Source of the DNA: Acidobacteriaceae bacterium
GTDB taxonomy: Bacteria > Acidobacteriota > Terriglobia > Terriglobales > Acidobacteriaceae
Assembly (NCBI GenBank): GCA_025361625.1
Contig: JANYKL010000065.1
Coordinates: 1 to 56,366, forward strand
Direction of reading: 5' to 3'
Length of the DNA stretch: 56,366 bases
In this document: in pieces, positions 27,109-35,610 of the stretch
Numbering within the stretch: position 1 is the stretch's first letter
Layout of the letters: each line of letters opens with the position of its first letter
Made by a program: the position numbers and the translations under genes
Notes under the pieces: generated by a model
The model's input: only the letters and a program-made list of their open reading frames with translations
What the model was told of the DNA's origin: nothing
The model's database searches: none

Positions 27109-29176
27109 TCTACTTAAGTTGAAACATCTTCTCTTTCTCTCCGCACTCGCTCTGCTCTTCATCTTTCCGTTATCGCGAATTGCACAGGCAGAGTTGTCTG
27201 TGCCCCCAGCAAAATACCCGGTTCATTTGCAAAAGCAGTGGATTCCGATGCCGGATGGTGTTCACTTGGCGGCTACGCTCTACATGCCGGAGAACGTCAA
27301 GGCCGACGAGAAATTTCCGGCGCTCCTCGAATATCTCCCCTACCGTAAAGACGATTCGACCGCTGGCCGCGACTACCCGATTCACACCTGGTTCGCGGCG
27401 CGCGGGTACGTGAGCGTTCGCGTTGACATTCGCGGCTTTGGGGCGAGCGAAGGAGTTCCCACAAACCGCGAGTATTCGGAGCAAGAGCAGCTTGATGGAG
27501 AGCGAGTCATCGCGTGGCTCGCCTCTCAGCCATGGTCGAACGGCAACGTGGGAATGTTTGGAATTTCTTGGGGAGGCTTCAACTCGATTCAAATGGCGAT
27601 GCGCCGCCCGCCCGCATTAAAAGCCATCCTCGCAGTCGATGCCACCGATCAGCTCTTTCATGAAGACATTCATTACATTGACGGCATGATGCACTTCGAT
27701 GAGTTCGAATTAAATATGGATCTCGCGCCCTCGATGCCGGGGGGTCCCGATTATTCACTCGACGAACAAATGCTGGGACCGCGATTCGAATCGGAGCCCT
27801 GGTCACTGCAATACTTCAAGCATCAGCGGGACGGCCAATTCTGGCATGCCCCTGTTCGCCCACTAAGCGAAATTAAGATTCCTTGCTTTTTGATCGGCGG
27901 TCTGCTTGACGGATATCGGGACTCGATCCCGCGAATGTTCGAACAAGTAAAAGCTCCGCTCAAAGCAATTGTTGGACCGTGGAATCACACCTTCCCGAAC
28001 GACGCGGAACCGGGTCCGCAGATCGAATGGCGCGATCAAGCGCTGCGCTGGTGGGACCATTGGTTAAAAGGCCGCAATAACGGAATTACAGAGGAGGTTC
28101 CGCTCGCGATCTACATGCAGGATTGGCATCCACCCGATTCAAAGCTGAAAAATGTTCCTGGTAAATGGCGTGGAGAGATAAGCTGGCCGCCGCGCAACGC
28201 ATTGCAGTCAACTTTGTATCTCTACGACGCGCATCTGTTGTCGACAGTGCCTGCTAAACCCGCTGAGCATCAACTGAAATGCATTCCAAGCGTCGGAGTC
28301 GAAGCAGGATTCTGGTGGGGCGAACTGCTTACCGACCAGCGGCCTGTGGATGCCTTCAGTCTCACTTATGACTCCGCTGCGTTGAAAAACAACTTAACCA
28401 TTCTCGGCCGGCCGCACGCGATGTTGCGAGCAGGTTCCTCCGCGCCGCTTGCGGACTGGTTCGCCCGGCTCTCCGATGTGGCCCCTGACGGCTCCGTAAC
28501 TCAAGTTACAGGCGCCGGCATGAATGGGGCGCAGCGCGAGTCTGCCAGCGATCCCAAGGATTTAGAACCTGGCCAAACCTATTCGCTTGACATCGAAATG
28601 CATTTGGCGACCTGGACCTTTGCTAAAGGCCATAAGATTCGCCTTTCTGTTTCGAATGCGTTGTGGCCGATGGTATGGCCAACTCCCTATGCAATGACGA
28701 CGCAACTTCAGCTCGGCGGCGAGAACGGCTCGCGCGTTATTCTGCCGCTCGTGGCGCCCTCGCTTTATGAGGAACCTAAATTTTCGCCATCGATGCCTTC
28801 CGAGGAGAGTAGGGAGATCCAATCTCTTGGCTTTCCCTGGCCCGGCGATTGGAAGACGGAACGCGACGAAGTGAACGCGAAGACGAAGGTGACGTGGTCG
28901 GGCAAATCGGAAGAGAAATATCCATGGGGGGATGAAATCGATCTCGAGCGCATCACCTATGCGACGGATGATCATCATCCGGAAACAAGTTCCGCCGATG
29001 GCGAATGCGAAATCACGCTGAAGTTGAAGGAACGCAAGTTAGTCTGGAAGGGCCATCTCACGTTGAGCAGCGACGCAAAGAACTTCTACTACAAGTACAC
29101 ACGAGAGCTTTACAAAGATGACCAGTCAATCCGACATAGAACCTGGGAGGAGACGATCCCCAGGGATCACCAATAG
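27101..29176 (+). CDS. CocE/NonD family hydrolase (X-Pro dipeptidyl-peptidase-like), secreted
   Basis: The 691-residue protein has a signal peptide (about 1-30, ending RIAQA), an alpha/beta-hydrolase domain (about 45-370) and a C-terminal jelly-roll domain (about 400-690). The nucleophile is Ser156 in GMFGISWGG. The Asp is expected in GGLLDGYRDS and the His in GPWNHTFP. The family contains cocaine esterase, cephalosporin acylases and X-prolyl dipeptidyl peptidases, so the substrate (ester, amide or peptide) is open. It is convergent with the Rieske gene 55 bp away and probably unrelated to that cluster. Confidence 0.9.
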   Translation: MICLLKLKHLLFLSALALLFIFPLSRIAQAELSVPPAKYPVHLQKQWIPMPDGVHLAATLYMPENVKADEKFPALLEYLPYRKDDSTAGRDYPIHTWFAARGYVSVRVDIRGFGASEGVPTNREYSEQEQLDGERVIAWLASQPWSNGNVGMFGISWGGFNSIQMAMRRPPALKAILAVDATDQLFHEDIHYIDGMMHFDEFELNMDLAPSMPGGPDYSLDEQMLGPRFESEPWSLQYFKHQRDGQFWHAPVRPLSEIKIPCFLIGGLLDGYRDSIPRMFEQVKAPLKAIVGPWNHTFPNDAEPGPQIEWRDQALRWWDHWLKGRNNGITEEVPLAIYMQDWHPPDSKLKNVPGKWRGEISWPPRNALQSTLYLYDAHLLSTVPAKPAEHQLKCIPSVGVEAGFWWGELLTDQRPVDAFSLTYDSAALKNNLTILGRPHAMLRAGSSAPLADWFARLSDVAPDGSVTQVTGAGMNGAQRESASDPKDLEPGQTYSLDIEMHLATWTFAKGHKIRLSVSNALWPMVWPTPYAMTTQLQLGGENGSRVILPLVAPSLYEEPKFSPSMPSEESREIQSLGFPWPGDWKTERDEVNAKTKVTWSGKSEEKYPWGDEIDLERITYATDDHHPETSSADGECEITLKLKERKLVWKGHLTLSSDAKNFYYKYTRELYKDDQSIRHRTWEETIPRDHQ

Positions 29177-29231
29177 CACCATGGGAATGTTGTTCTGAGC
29201 GCCATGCTCCTTACCTTAGTTACGCGAGAGG

Positions 29232-30377
29232 CTAATAAGCCGACTGGCCGAGTCCAGTCTTGAGATCCGCAGCCAGCAGCTGATGAAAAAGCTGTTCGCC
29301 CGCTTCCCGCCGCGCCGACAGCCTGCCAGCGCCGTACGCGCGTGATTTTAGCCCGCGCTGCACCGCTTCGCAGATTCCCAGGTCTTCATCTTGAACTTTG
29401 TTGCCGACTGCAACACTCTGTTCGTTGTACGCGCGGGCGTTCTCGCCAATGTCGCTGAAATAAAAATCAAACACTACGCGGCAGTGATCAACGTCGATTG
29501 GGATCACGAGATTCGTATCGAGATATCCTTCGTAACAATTAAACATGAAATTCGGATGCAGCCAGAAATACCATGCTCGATCTCCGCGACGCGTGGTGCC
29601 CGTGGCCTTGTCTTCGTCCGAACTCACCATCGGACTGGATTGCAGGCAGTAGCGGTCTTCGTTTTCGATCGTGTACTGCTTGTAGTCAAGTACCGAATTC
29701 AAGCCTTTGTGAAGATGCGGAACGTGATAACCGCCGTCCAAATAGTTATCGACGAAGACCTTCCAGTTGCAGTGAATGTCGTAAGTCTGGCTGGCGAAAT
29801 AGTGCAACTTGGTCAGATTGAGGGGCGCAACGCGTTTTACCAGGCCACCTAGATACTCTGCAAGCGTAGGCGCTTCCTGGTCCAAATTCACGAAGACAAA
29901 TTTTTCCCAGGTCTCGACCCGAACCGGAACGAGGCCGTTATCCTTGCGGTCAAAATTCTTCACACCATCGAACTCCGGCATGCCCTTAAGAGAGCCATCG
30001 AGGCCATAGTTCCAGCCGTGATAGGGGCAGTGAAGAATCGAAGCGATGCCGCATTTTTCGGTGACGACAGCGGCCGCATGATGGCGGCAAACATTGTAGA
30101 AGGCACGCAGGACGCCATCCTGCCCCCGAACTGCAACCAGGGGTTCGCCCGCCACGGTCGCAGTTACAAACTGTCCCGGTTTTTCTACCTGGTCGACGCG
30201 ACCCAGAACCTGCCACGTACGCGAGAACACAGTTTGGCGCTCCAGTTCAGCGATTCGCGAGTCGATGTACCAAGGCGCCGGAATCGTCGAAGCCTCAGTT
30301 AATGGCGCGGTCTGGTCATAACTCGAAATGATCTGTTCGAGGCTTTGGCCGTTTAGCGTTGCAGTTGCAAAAGTCAT
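29232..30377 (-). CDS. Rieske non-heme iron oxygenase, choline/quaternary-amine monooxygenase-like
   Basis: This 381-residue oxygenase alpha subunit has a Rieske cluster site C97-R-H99 and C117-PY-H120. Its mononuclear iron site is DNYLDGGYHVPHLH (His218, His223), with the late acidic ligand expected in QDEDLGICEAVQRGL. The closest families by motif are choline monooxygenase, carnitine oxygenase and glycine-betaine demethylase (GbcA). No reductase gene is adjacent, so electrons must come from elsewhere. Its ATG overlaps the TetR stop by 4 bp (ATGA), giving translational coupling. With a betaine-homocysteine methyltransferase homologue nearby, demethylation or hydroxylation of a methylated amine is the favoured inference. 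Confidence 0.9.
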   Translation of the reverse strand: MTFATATLNGQSLEQIISSYDQTAPLTEASTIPAPWYIDSRIAELERQTVFSRTWQVLGRVDQVEKPGQFVTATVAGEPLVAVRGQDGVLRAFYNVCRHHAAAVVTEKCGIASILHCPYHGWNYGLDGSLKGMPEFDGVKNFDRKDNGLVPVRVETWEKFVFVNLDQEAPTLAEYLGGLVKRVAPLNLTKLHYFASQTYDIHCNWKVFVDNYLDGGYHVPHLHKGLNSVLDYKQYTIENEDRYCLQSSPMVSSDEDKATGTTRRGDRAWYFWLHPNFMFNCYEGYLDTNLVIPIDVDHCRVVFDFYFSDIGENARAYNEQSVAVGNKVQDEDLGICEAVQRGLKSRAYGAGRLSARREAGEQLFHQLLAADLKTGLGQSAY

Positions 30378-31081
30378 GCTTTCTTCCTCGATTGTGCTTT
30401 ATCGGATCCGATGGCTCGTCGCAGCAATTCGACAAATTGTTCAATGCGCGCTTCTTTTTCCTGCGGAACCGGACCCGACTTGCGAAACAGTCCTGGATCC
30501 AATTCTTCAGTAAGAAGGGCATCCTGAAAGCGATCCATCGTCCATTCCAGAATCGATCCCGTCATGTCGATGTCCAAGTCGGAGCGGAGCTCTCCACGCT
30601 CGACGCCAAAGTTCACAAAGTCGCGCCACCCGTAAGGATCTTCAGATACGAGAAAACGATTAATTTCCCGTCGCAGCGCGAGGTCTGTGCCGTAATTACC
30701 GACTAAATAAATTCGATAGGACGACCAGTTGTCGCGCACCATGTCTTCAGTGCGAGCGAGCCAATAGCGCAGAAGGTCAAAAAACCCGCTCGCCACAACT
30801 GCCGGCGGAGCCTGCATGTATTTCGGAAATGACTGTACCGCTTTTTTATAAGCTTCAAAAAATAAGCCATCCTTACTCTTGAAATGCTGAAAGACGGAAC
30901 CTTTCGCGATTCCCAACTGCGCCGCAATGTCCTCGACTCGAGCCGCACTGTAGCCGCGCTCCGCAAAATGCCGGATCGCAACCTCAACAATTCGACTTCG
31001 TTTCGCTTCTGAACGTGGACGAGGTTTAACATCCCGCCGCATTTGTGTCGGCTTAGCAAGACTGTTTGCAATACCTTCCAT
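30374..31081 (-). CDS. TetR-family transcriptional regulator
   Basis: The 235-residue protein has a TetR N-terminal helix-turn-helix (about 28-75): EVAIRHFAERGYSAARVEDI then GIAKGSVFQHFKSKDGLF. The C-terminal ligand domain is divergent, rich in aromatic residues. AGGGGA precedes the ATG. It is the first gene of a minus-strand unit with the Rieske oxygenase and diverges from the FAD oxidoreductase. Palindromes TTGAC-N5-GTCAA and TTGAC-N5-GTCAG lie in the 144-bp divergent spacer, the nearer one 22 bp from its start codon. Autoregulation and control of both arms by a substrate or product are likely but inferred. Confidence 0.92.
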   Translation of the reverse strand: MEGIANSLAKPTQMRRDVKPRPRSEAKRSRIVEVAIRHFAERGYSAARVEDIAAQLGIAKGSVFQHFKSKDGLFFEAYKKAVQSFPKYMQAPPAVVASGFFDLLRYWLARTEDMVRDNWSSYRIYLVGNYGTDLALRREINRFLVSEDPYGWRDFVNFGVERGELRSDLDIDMTGSILEWTMDRFQDALLTEELDPGLFRKSGPVPQEKEARIEQFVELLRRAIGSDKAQSRKKA

Positions 31082-31102
31082 GGCCCAATTCCCCTGAGAT
31101 CA

Positions 31103-31117
31103 TTGACCTGAAGTCAA
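31103..31117. promoter_or_regulatory. Putative TetR operator, copy 1
   Basis: TTGAC-CTGAA-GTCAA is a perfect 5-bp inverted repeat with a 5-bp centre, 22 bp upstream of the TetR start codon. Its arms also overlap potential -35 elements (TTGACC on plus, TTGACT on minus). A second copy lies 101 bp away. Confidence 0.6.
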
Positions 31118-31203
31118 CGAACAGTATCGTACTATCAAACCATTTTTCAATGGCTTTTTTTCAAGCTTTTCGGTAGTTTGTTCAACCTCAGTCCTTTTGT
31201 TTT

Positions 31204-31218
31204 TTGACCGCGAGTCAG
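31204..31218. promoter_or_regulatory. Putative TetR operator, copy 2
   Basis: TTGAC-CGCGA-GTCAG matches copy 1 in both arms except for one base. It ends 7 bp before the start codon of the FAD oxidoreductase, where bound repressor would block transcription or initiation. Confidence 0.55.
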
Positions 31219-31225
31219 ATTTATC

Positions 31226-32854
31226 TTGGCAGCAGCCGCAAGCGCAATTTTCGACGTGATAATCATCGGCGCGGGTCACAACGGACTCACCGCTGCCTCG
31301 TATCTCGCTCGGGCCGGCTATTCCACACTCGTCCTCGAGCGCCGCGAAATTGTTGGCGGATGCTGCGTCACGGAAGAGATCGCGCCTGGTTGCCGGGCGT
31401 CGACGACATCGTATATAGCCAGCATGCTGCGGCCGGAGGTAATTCGCGACCTCAGCCTCGCTAAGTGCGGTCTACGTATGGTTCCTTGCGATCCTGCATT
31501 GCAGGTTCCGTTTCCCGACGGCCAACTCGTCTCGTGGTGGGCCAATCGCGAAAAAGTTGTAAACGAACTGCGGAAGATTTCTCCAAAAGACGCCGATACA
31601 TTTGTTCGAGTTGATGATCGCCTGAAAAAACTTGCTCGCTATCTGCAGCCGTTTTTTCTTGAGCCGCCGCCAGAAGCGGGCACAACGTCGTTTAACGAGT
31701 GGTCAGATTTGTTTCGGGTGGGCAGACGCTTTCACGGAATTTCAAGGTCCGAGATTTCGGAGCTGGTCTCTTTTCTAACCGGCAGCCTCGGAGAATTTCT
31801 CGACCGCAACTACGAGTCAGAAAAAGTTAAGACGCTTTTTCTCGCCAACAATGTCTATGGAAAGCATGGCGGGCCTTACCAGCCAGGAACCGCTCTGGGA
31901 TTGCTCTTTCACCTACTAAGCGGGGGAGAGCATGAGCAGCAGGGCTTCTACGGACACGTTATGGGCGGCATGGGTTCGATCACCAGCGCCATGGCGAAGG
32001 CGGCGGAGGCATTCGGAGCAGAAATTCGTACCAATTCTCCGGTGAGGCAGATCGACTCGCGCAACGGCCGAGTGCGGTCCGTAGTTCTTGAGGACGGCTC
32101 CGAGATTCGCGCTCGTGTCGTGCTCTCGAATGCCGACCCTAAGCGAACATTTCTTGGACTCATTCCAGAGAGCGACCTGCAGGATGATTTTCTTCACGCG
32201 ATTCGTGGGATCAAGATGAACGGCCCGTGCGCAAAGGTGAACATGGTATTGGGGGAAGAGCCGCGATTCACGGGAACTCCTTCTACATTTGACGCGCAGC
32301 AACGGTCACTCTTCACGCTCGTTCCCTCCCTCGAATTTGCGGAGCGCTGCTACGACATTGCAAAGTTTGGAGAAATTCCGGAAGAACTCTGGGTCGATTG
32401 CGTGATCGCATCAAACGCCGACCCTTCGCTCGCGCCGCCGGGCAAACACGTGATGACCTGTTTCGTTCAGTACGTTCCTTACACGCTCCGCCAAGGCACG
32501 TGGGACGACAATCGCCAACTGCTGGGTGATCGAGTGGTAAAGAAAATTGCAGAATATGCCCCTAATGTCCCTGCCTCAATCATCGCCCGCCAGGTTCTGA
32601 CGCCGCTCGATCTCGAGCGTACCTATGGCCTCACAGAAGGAAATATCTTTCATGGTGATCTGACTCTCGAGCAGTTGTTTTTCAATCGCCCGGTAGCAGG
32701 ATGGTCGCAGTACCGGACGCCGATCGACGGCTTATACCTGTGCGGAGCTGGAGCGCACCCCGGCGGGGGCGTCACCGGAGCGCCCGGGCACAACTGCGCG
32801 CAGCAGGTCATTCGCGATTTGAAGAAGGGTAAGTTCAAGAGGGCTGCGGCATGA
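31226..32854 (+). CDS. FAD-dependent NAD(P)/FAD oxidoreductase, PYROXD2/phytoene-dehydrogenase-like
   Basis: The 542-residue flavoprotein has an N-terminal Rossmann motif DVIIIGAGHNGLTAASYLAR (10-29) and a C-terminal FAD-binding end with GLYLCGAGAHPGGGVTGAPG (residues 506-525), as in the PYROXD2/CrtI superfamily. These enzymes remove hydrogen from C-C or C-N bonds; no substrate is known for this subgroup. The start appears to be a TTG at 31226, seven bases after a putative TetR site. No better start is seen without trimming the Rossmann strand. It leads the plus arm of the TetR cluster, with the DinB-like gene 31 bp downstream. Confidence 0.88.
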   Translation: MAAAASAIFDVIIIGAGHNGLTAASYLARAGYSTLVLERREIVGGCCVTEEIAPGCRASTTSYIASMLRPEVIRDLSLAKCGLRMVPCDPALQVPFPDGQLVSWWANREKVVNELRKISPKDADTFVRVDDRLKKLARYLQPFFLEPPPEAGTTSFNEWSDLFRVGRRFHGISRSEISELVSFLTGSLGEFLDRNYESEKVKTLFLANNVYGKHGGPYQPGTALGLLFHLLSGGEHEQQGFYGHVMGGMGSITSAMAKAAEAFGAEIRTNSPVRQIDSRNGRVRSVVLEDGSEIRARVVLSNADPKRTFLGLIPESDLQDDFLHAIRGIKMNGPCAKVNMVLGEEPRFTGTPSTFDAQQRSLFTLVPSLEFAERCYDIAKFGEIPEELWVDCVIASNADPSLAPPGKHVMTCFVQYVPYTLRQGTWDDNRQLLGDRVVKKIAEYAPNVPASIIARQVLTPLDLERTYGLTEGNIFHGDLTLEQLFFNRPVAGWSQYRTPIDGLYLCGAGAHPGGGVTGAPGHNCAQQVIRDLKKGKFKRAAA

Positions 32855-32885
32855 GACCCTTGATGAGGAACTGCGCAAAGCATGA

Positions 32886-33410
32886 ATGGAGAATTCGGTG
32901 ACGGAAACAATAGAGCAGTACTCGAAACGTATTCGGTCCTACGTGGAAGGAAAAGACCTGGTTAAAGTCTTGTCGCAGACCGATAAGATTTCGGAGCAAT
33001 TGATTGAAGGGGTCTCCGTCGCCAGACTACGCGATCGTCCGGCGCCTGAGAGTTGGTCGGTCTCCGAGATTCTGGCGCATCTCGCGGACGTGGAGATAGT
33101 GATCAGTTGGCGGATTCGATCGATCCTTGGCAATCCGGGCACAACGATTCAGGCTTACGACCAGAATTCATGGGTGGCCTCGGGCTATTACGAAAAGCGC
33201 GACCCTGCGAAGTCGCTAGAACTCCACCGGGTCTTGCGGGAAGCAAACCTCGCGCTTCTACGATGTCTCACTCCAGAGCAGTGGAAGCAGTTCGGCCAGC
33301 ACTCCGAGCGTGGTCAAGAGTCAGTCGAACGCACGGTTGAGATGTTGGCTGGCCACGATATCAATCATATTCAACAGATCGAACGCATTCTGAAATCAGA
33401 CAAGTCCTAA
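32886..33410 (+). CDS. DinB-like (DinB_2) family protein
   Basis: The 174-residue four-helix-bundle protein has a metal-site pattern of the DinB/YfiT superfamily: His in ILAHLADVE (about residue 63) and HDINHIQQIE near the C-terminus. Members are often thiol-dependent S-transferases (bacillithiol, mycothiol or glutathione) or of unknown function. It is 31 bp after the FAD oxidoreductase and 40 bp before the BHMT-like gene, so it is likely part of the same operon; its role there is unknown. The ATG at 32886 is used. Confidence 0.82.
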   Translation: MENSVTETIEQYSKRIRSYVEGKDLVKVLSQTDKISEQLIEGVSVARLRDRPAPESWSVSEILAHLADVEIVISWRIRSILGNPGTTIQAYDQNSWVASGYYEKRDPAKSLELHRVLREANLALLRCLTPEQWKQFGQHSERGQESVERTVEMLAGHDINHIQQIERILKSDKS

Positions 33411-33450
33411 AGGGCTTTTAAGAAGCATTCATCACTTGTAAGGAGCAACT

Positions 33451-34443
33451 ATGGCCAAGCTAGGAATTCTCGAACGCCTTAAGCAAGGCCCCGTCCTAGG
33501 CGACGGCGGTTACTTACTCGAACTCGAAAAACGCGGCTGGGTTCGGCCCGGCCCATTCACTCCCGAAGTAGCGATCGTTTATCCGGAAGCGCTGCGCGAG
33601 TTGCACATTGAAATGCGCGAGGCGGGAGCGGAGGTCTTACAGGCGCTGACCTTCTACGCCAGCCGCGACAAACTGGCAACGGTTGGGCTCGAAGATCGAG
33701 TGGAAGACATCAACCGCAATGCCGTGCGGGTGGCAAAAGACGTGGCGGGCGACCAATGCCTGGTGGCAGGCAATCTCAGCCTCACATGGATGTACGAACC
33801 GAACAGCCAAGCATCAGCGGACCGAGTTAGAGAGACGTTTGATGAACAGCTACGAGTGCAATGCGACGAAGGTATCGACTTCATCATCGGCGAAACCTTC
33901 TCATGGCTCGGTGAAGCGCTGCTCTGCGTGGAACGCGCCAAAAAGACCGGCCTTCCCACGATGGTGACGATCTGCTTCGAAAATAAAGATGAAACGGCCG
34001 AAGGCACGGATGCGGCCAGCGCAGCCAAAATACTGCTCGATGCCGGCGCCGACATCGTGGGCATGAATTGTCTGCGCCCGCCGCAGCACATTCTTAAGCC
34101 TATGGAAGAGATGCGCAGGGCAGTTGACGGCTATCTCGCCTGTCAACCGGTCGCCTACAACACGCCGAGCGACAGGCCGGACTTCACGAGCCTCCCCGAA
34201 TTTCCGTATGCTCTCGACCCGTTGCAATTAACCCGCAAGCAGATGGGAGATTACGCGAAGCAGGCGAAAGAAATCGGCATCAACTACATCGGCTCCTGCT
34301 GTGGATCAGTCGCGATGCACGTACGGGAGATGGCGAAAGCACTCGGGAAACTTCCGGCCGAAAGCAACATCTGGAAGAAAGGCGGAGCAAAACCTATGTC
34401 CGCCTACGAGTACTACGATCACGACCACATCAGCGTGAAGTAA
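33451..34443 (+). CDS. Betaine-homocysteine S-methyltransferase homologue (zinc-dependent)
   Basis: The 330-residue TIM-barrel protein has the three zinc cysteines of the family: Cys207 in VGMNCLRPP and Cys283-Cys284 in IGSCCGS. LTFYASRDKLATVG and the block PVAYNTP plus SLPEFPYALDP are closer to animal and plant-type BHMT sequences than to the MetH N-domain. BHMT moves a methyl group from glycine betaine to homocysteine, forming dimethylglycine and methionine. AAGGAG precedes the ATG. It ends a three-gene plus-strand unit and, with the Rieske oxygenase, points to methylated-amine use. A different methyl donor, such as S-methylmethionine or dimethylsulfoniopropionate, is possible. Confidence 0.88.
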   Translation: MAKLGILERLKQGPVLGDGGYLLELEKRGWVRPGPFTPEVAIVYPEALRELHIEMREAGAEVLQALTFYASRDKLATVGLEDRVEDINRNAVRVAKDVAGDQCLVAGNLSLTWMYEPNSQASADRVRETFDEQLRVQCDEGIDFIIGETFSWLGEALLCVERAKKTGLPTMVTICFENKDETAEGTDAASAAKILLDAGADIVGMNCLRPPQHILKPMEEMRRAVDGYLACQPVAYNTPSDRPDFTSLPEFPYALDPLQLTRKQMGDYAKQAKEIGINYIGSCCGSVAMHVREMAKALGKLPAESNIWKKGGAKPMSAYEYYDHDHISVK

Positions 34444-34449
34444 TTGGCG

Positions 34450-34471
34450 GGGCGGACATTTCTCGACGCCC
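34450..34471. terminator. Weak hairpin between convergent genes
   Basis: GGGCG and CGCCC form a 5-bp stem 6 bp after the BHMT-like stop; an outer pair AATTGGC/GCCAATT (34442-34448 and 34494-34500) also exists. It may end transcription of both convergent genes. There is no strong T-tract. Confidence 0.3.
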
Positions 34472-34483
34472 AGTTTGATCGCT

Positions 34484-35440
34484 CTATTCGCTTGCCAATT
34501 GACGGACGGGGACCGGTGCGTTCTCGGGCTGGAGCTTGTTCGTGCCCGATGTAGTGATCACCGCAACGCTGATGAGCACCAGTAGCGACCCGAGCAGGGT
34601 TCTCGCCCCTACCGCTTCTCCGCCTAAAAAGTAGCCAATGATCACCGCCACAACTGGATTCACATATGCGTAGGTCCCTACTTTAGTCGGAGACTCGTGG
34701 TGAATCAGCCAGACGTAAGCGGTGAATCCGACGATGGAGCCGGCCAGGATCAGGTAGATGAGCGCGAACCACGCTCCCCTAGAGACGCTGTCGATATGAA
34801 AGTCACGGAACTCGCCAAACGCGAGAGCCGCTACGGCGAGCATTGCCCCGCCCGACATCATCTGTGCACCAGAACTCATCACCTTCGATTCGGGCTGCGT
34901 CATTTTGCGAGATAGGATGGAGGCGACCGACCAGCTAATTGACGCGATGACGAGGGCGACGGCACCCGCAGGATCGATCGCCTTTTCTGCCAAGCCCACG
35001 GAACGACTTACCAAAACCAGCACGCCTCCGATGCCGACCAGCAATGCAAAAGAGAGCCGCGCTGTGAGACGCTGGGTCCGCAAGAACAAGATCTCGGAAA
35101 GCGTCATGAAAACTGGAATCATAGCCAGCATGACCGCCGCCACCCCAGAGGGAACACGCTGCTCCGCCCAAAAAAGTAATCCGTAGTCCAGAACGAAAAT
35201 GCAGAGAGCGAGAAGGGTAACTGTCCGCCACTCACGCTTCGTTGGAGCTGGCGTGCCCTTGACTCGCATCCAAATGTAGAGAACTGCACCAGCAGTGAAG
35301 AAGCGCATGCTCGCAAGAACCAGCGGCGGGACTTCGCGCACGCCTACGCGAATGGCCAGAAAAGTCGAGCCCCAGACGAAATAAATGATCGCGAAGGCGA
35401 GCAAAGTTTTCCAACGCGGCTGGCGGACCAAATCTTCCAT
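34484..35440 (-). CDS. EamA-family (DMT) metabolite exporter
   Basis: The 318-residue polytopic protein has ten hydrophobic segments in two EamA repeats. The first is around residues 13-145, beginning FAIIYFVWGSTFLAIRVGV; the second runs from about 160 to 300. The family exports amino acids, nucleosides or drugs by proton antiport; the substrate is not readable. The sequence resembles YedA-type members. The minus-strand gene is convergent with the BHMT-like gene (40 bp) and divergent from the Old Yellow Enzyme. Confidence 0.92.
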   Translation of the reverse strand: MEDLVRQPRWKTLLAFAIIYFVWGSTFLAIRVGVREVPPLVLASMRFFTAGAVLYIWMRVKGTPAPTKREWRTVTLLALCIFVLDYGLLFWAEQRVPSGVAAVMLAMIPVFMTLSEILFLRTQRLTARLSFALLVGIGGVLVLVSRSVGLAEKAIDPAGAVALVIASISWSVASILSRKMTQPESKVMSSGAQMMSGGAMLAVAALAFGEFRDFHIDSVSRGAWFALIYLILAGSIVGFTAYVWLIHHESPTKVGTYAYVNPVVAVIIGYFLGGEAVGARTLLGSLLVLISVAVITTSGTNKLQPENAPVPVRQLASE

Positions 35441-35610
35441 GCAATAACCTTACGCGACGTTGTCCCCCAAATGCACATCTAACGCTTGAACAATCTTGCT
35501 TTCGATTCGCAGGAATACGAATAAGAAAGCCGCGAACAACCAGCCTATTTGTTGAATGCACGCTGCAGGTTCCCAACTGAATAGTTTGGAACAAAAGAAA
35601 GGTTTATTTC

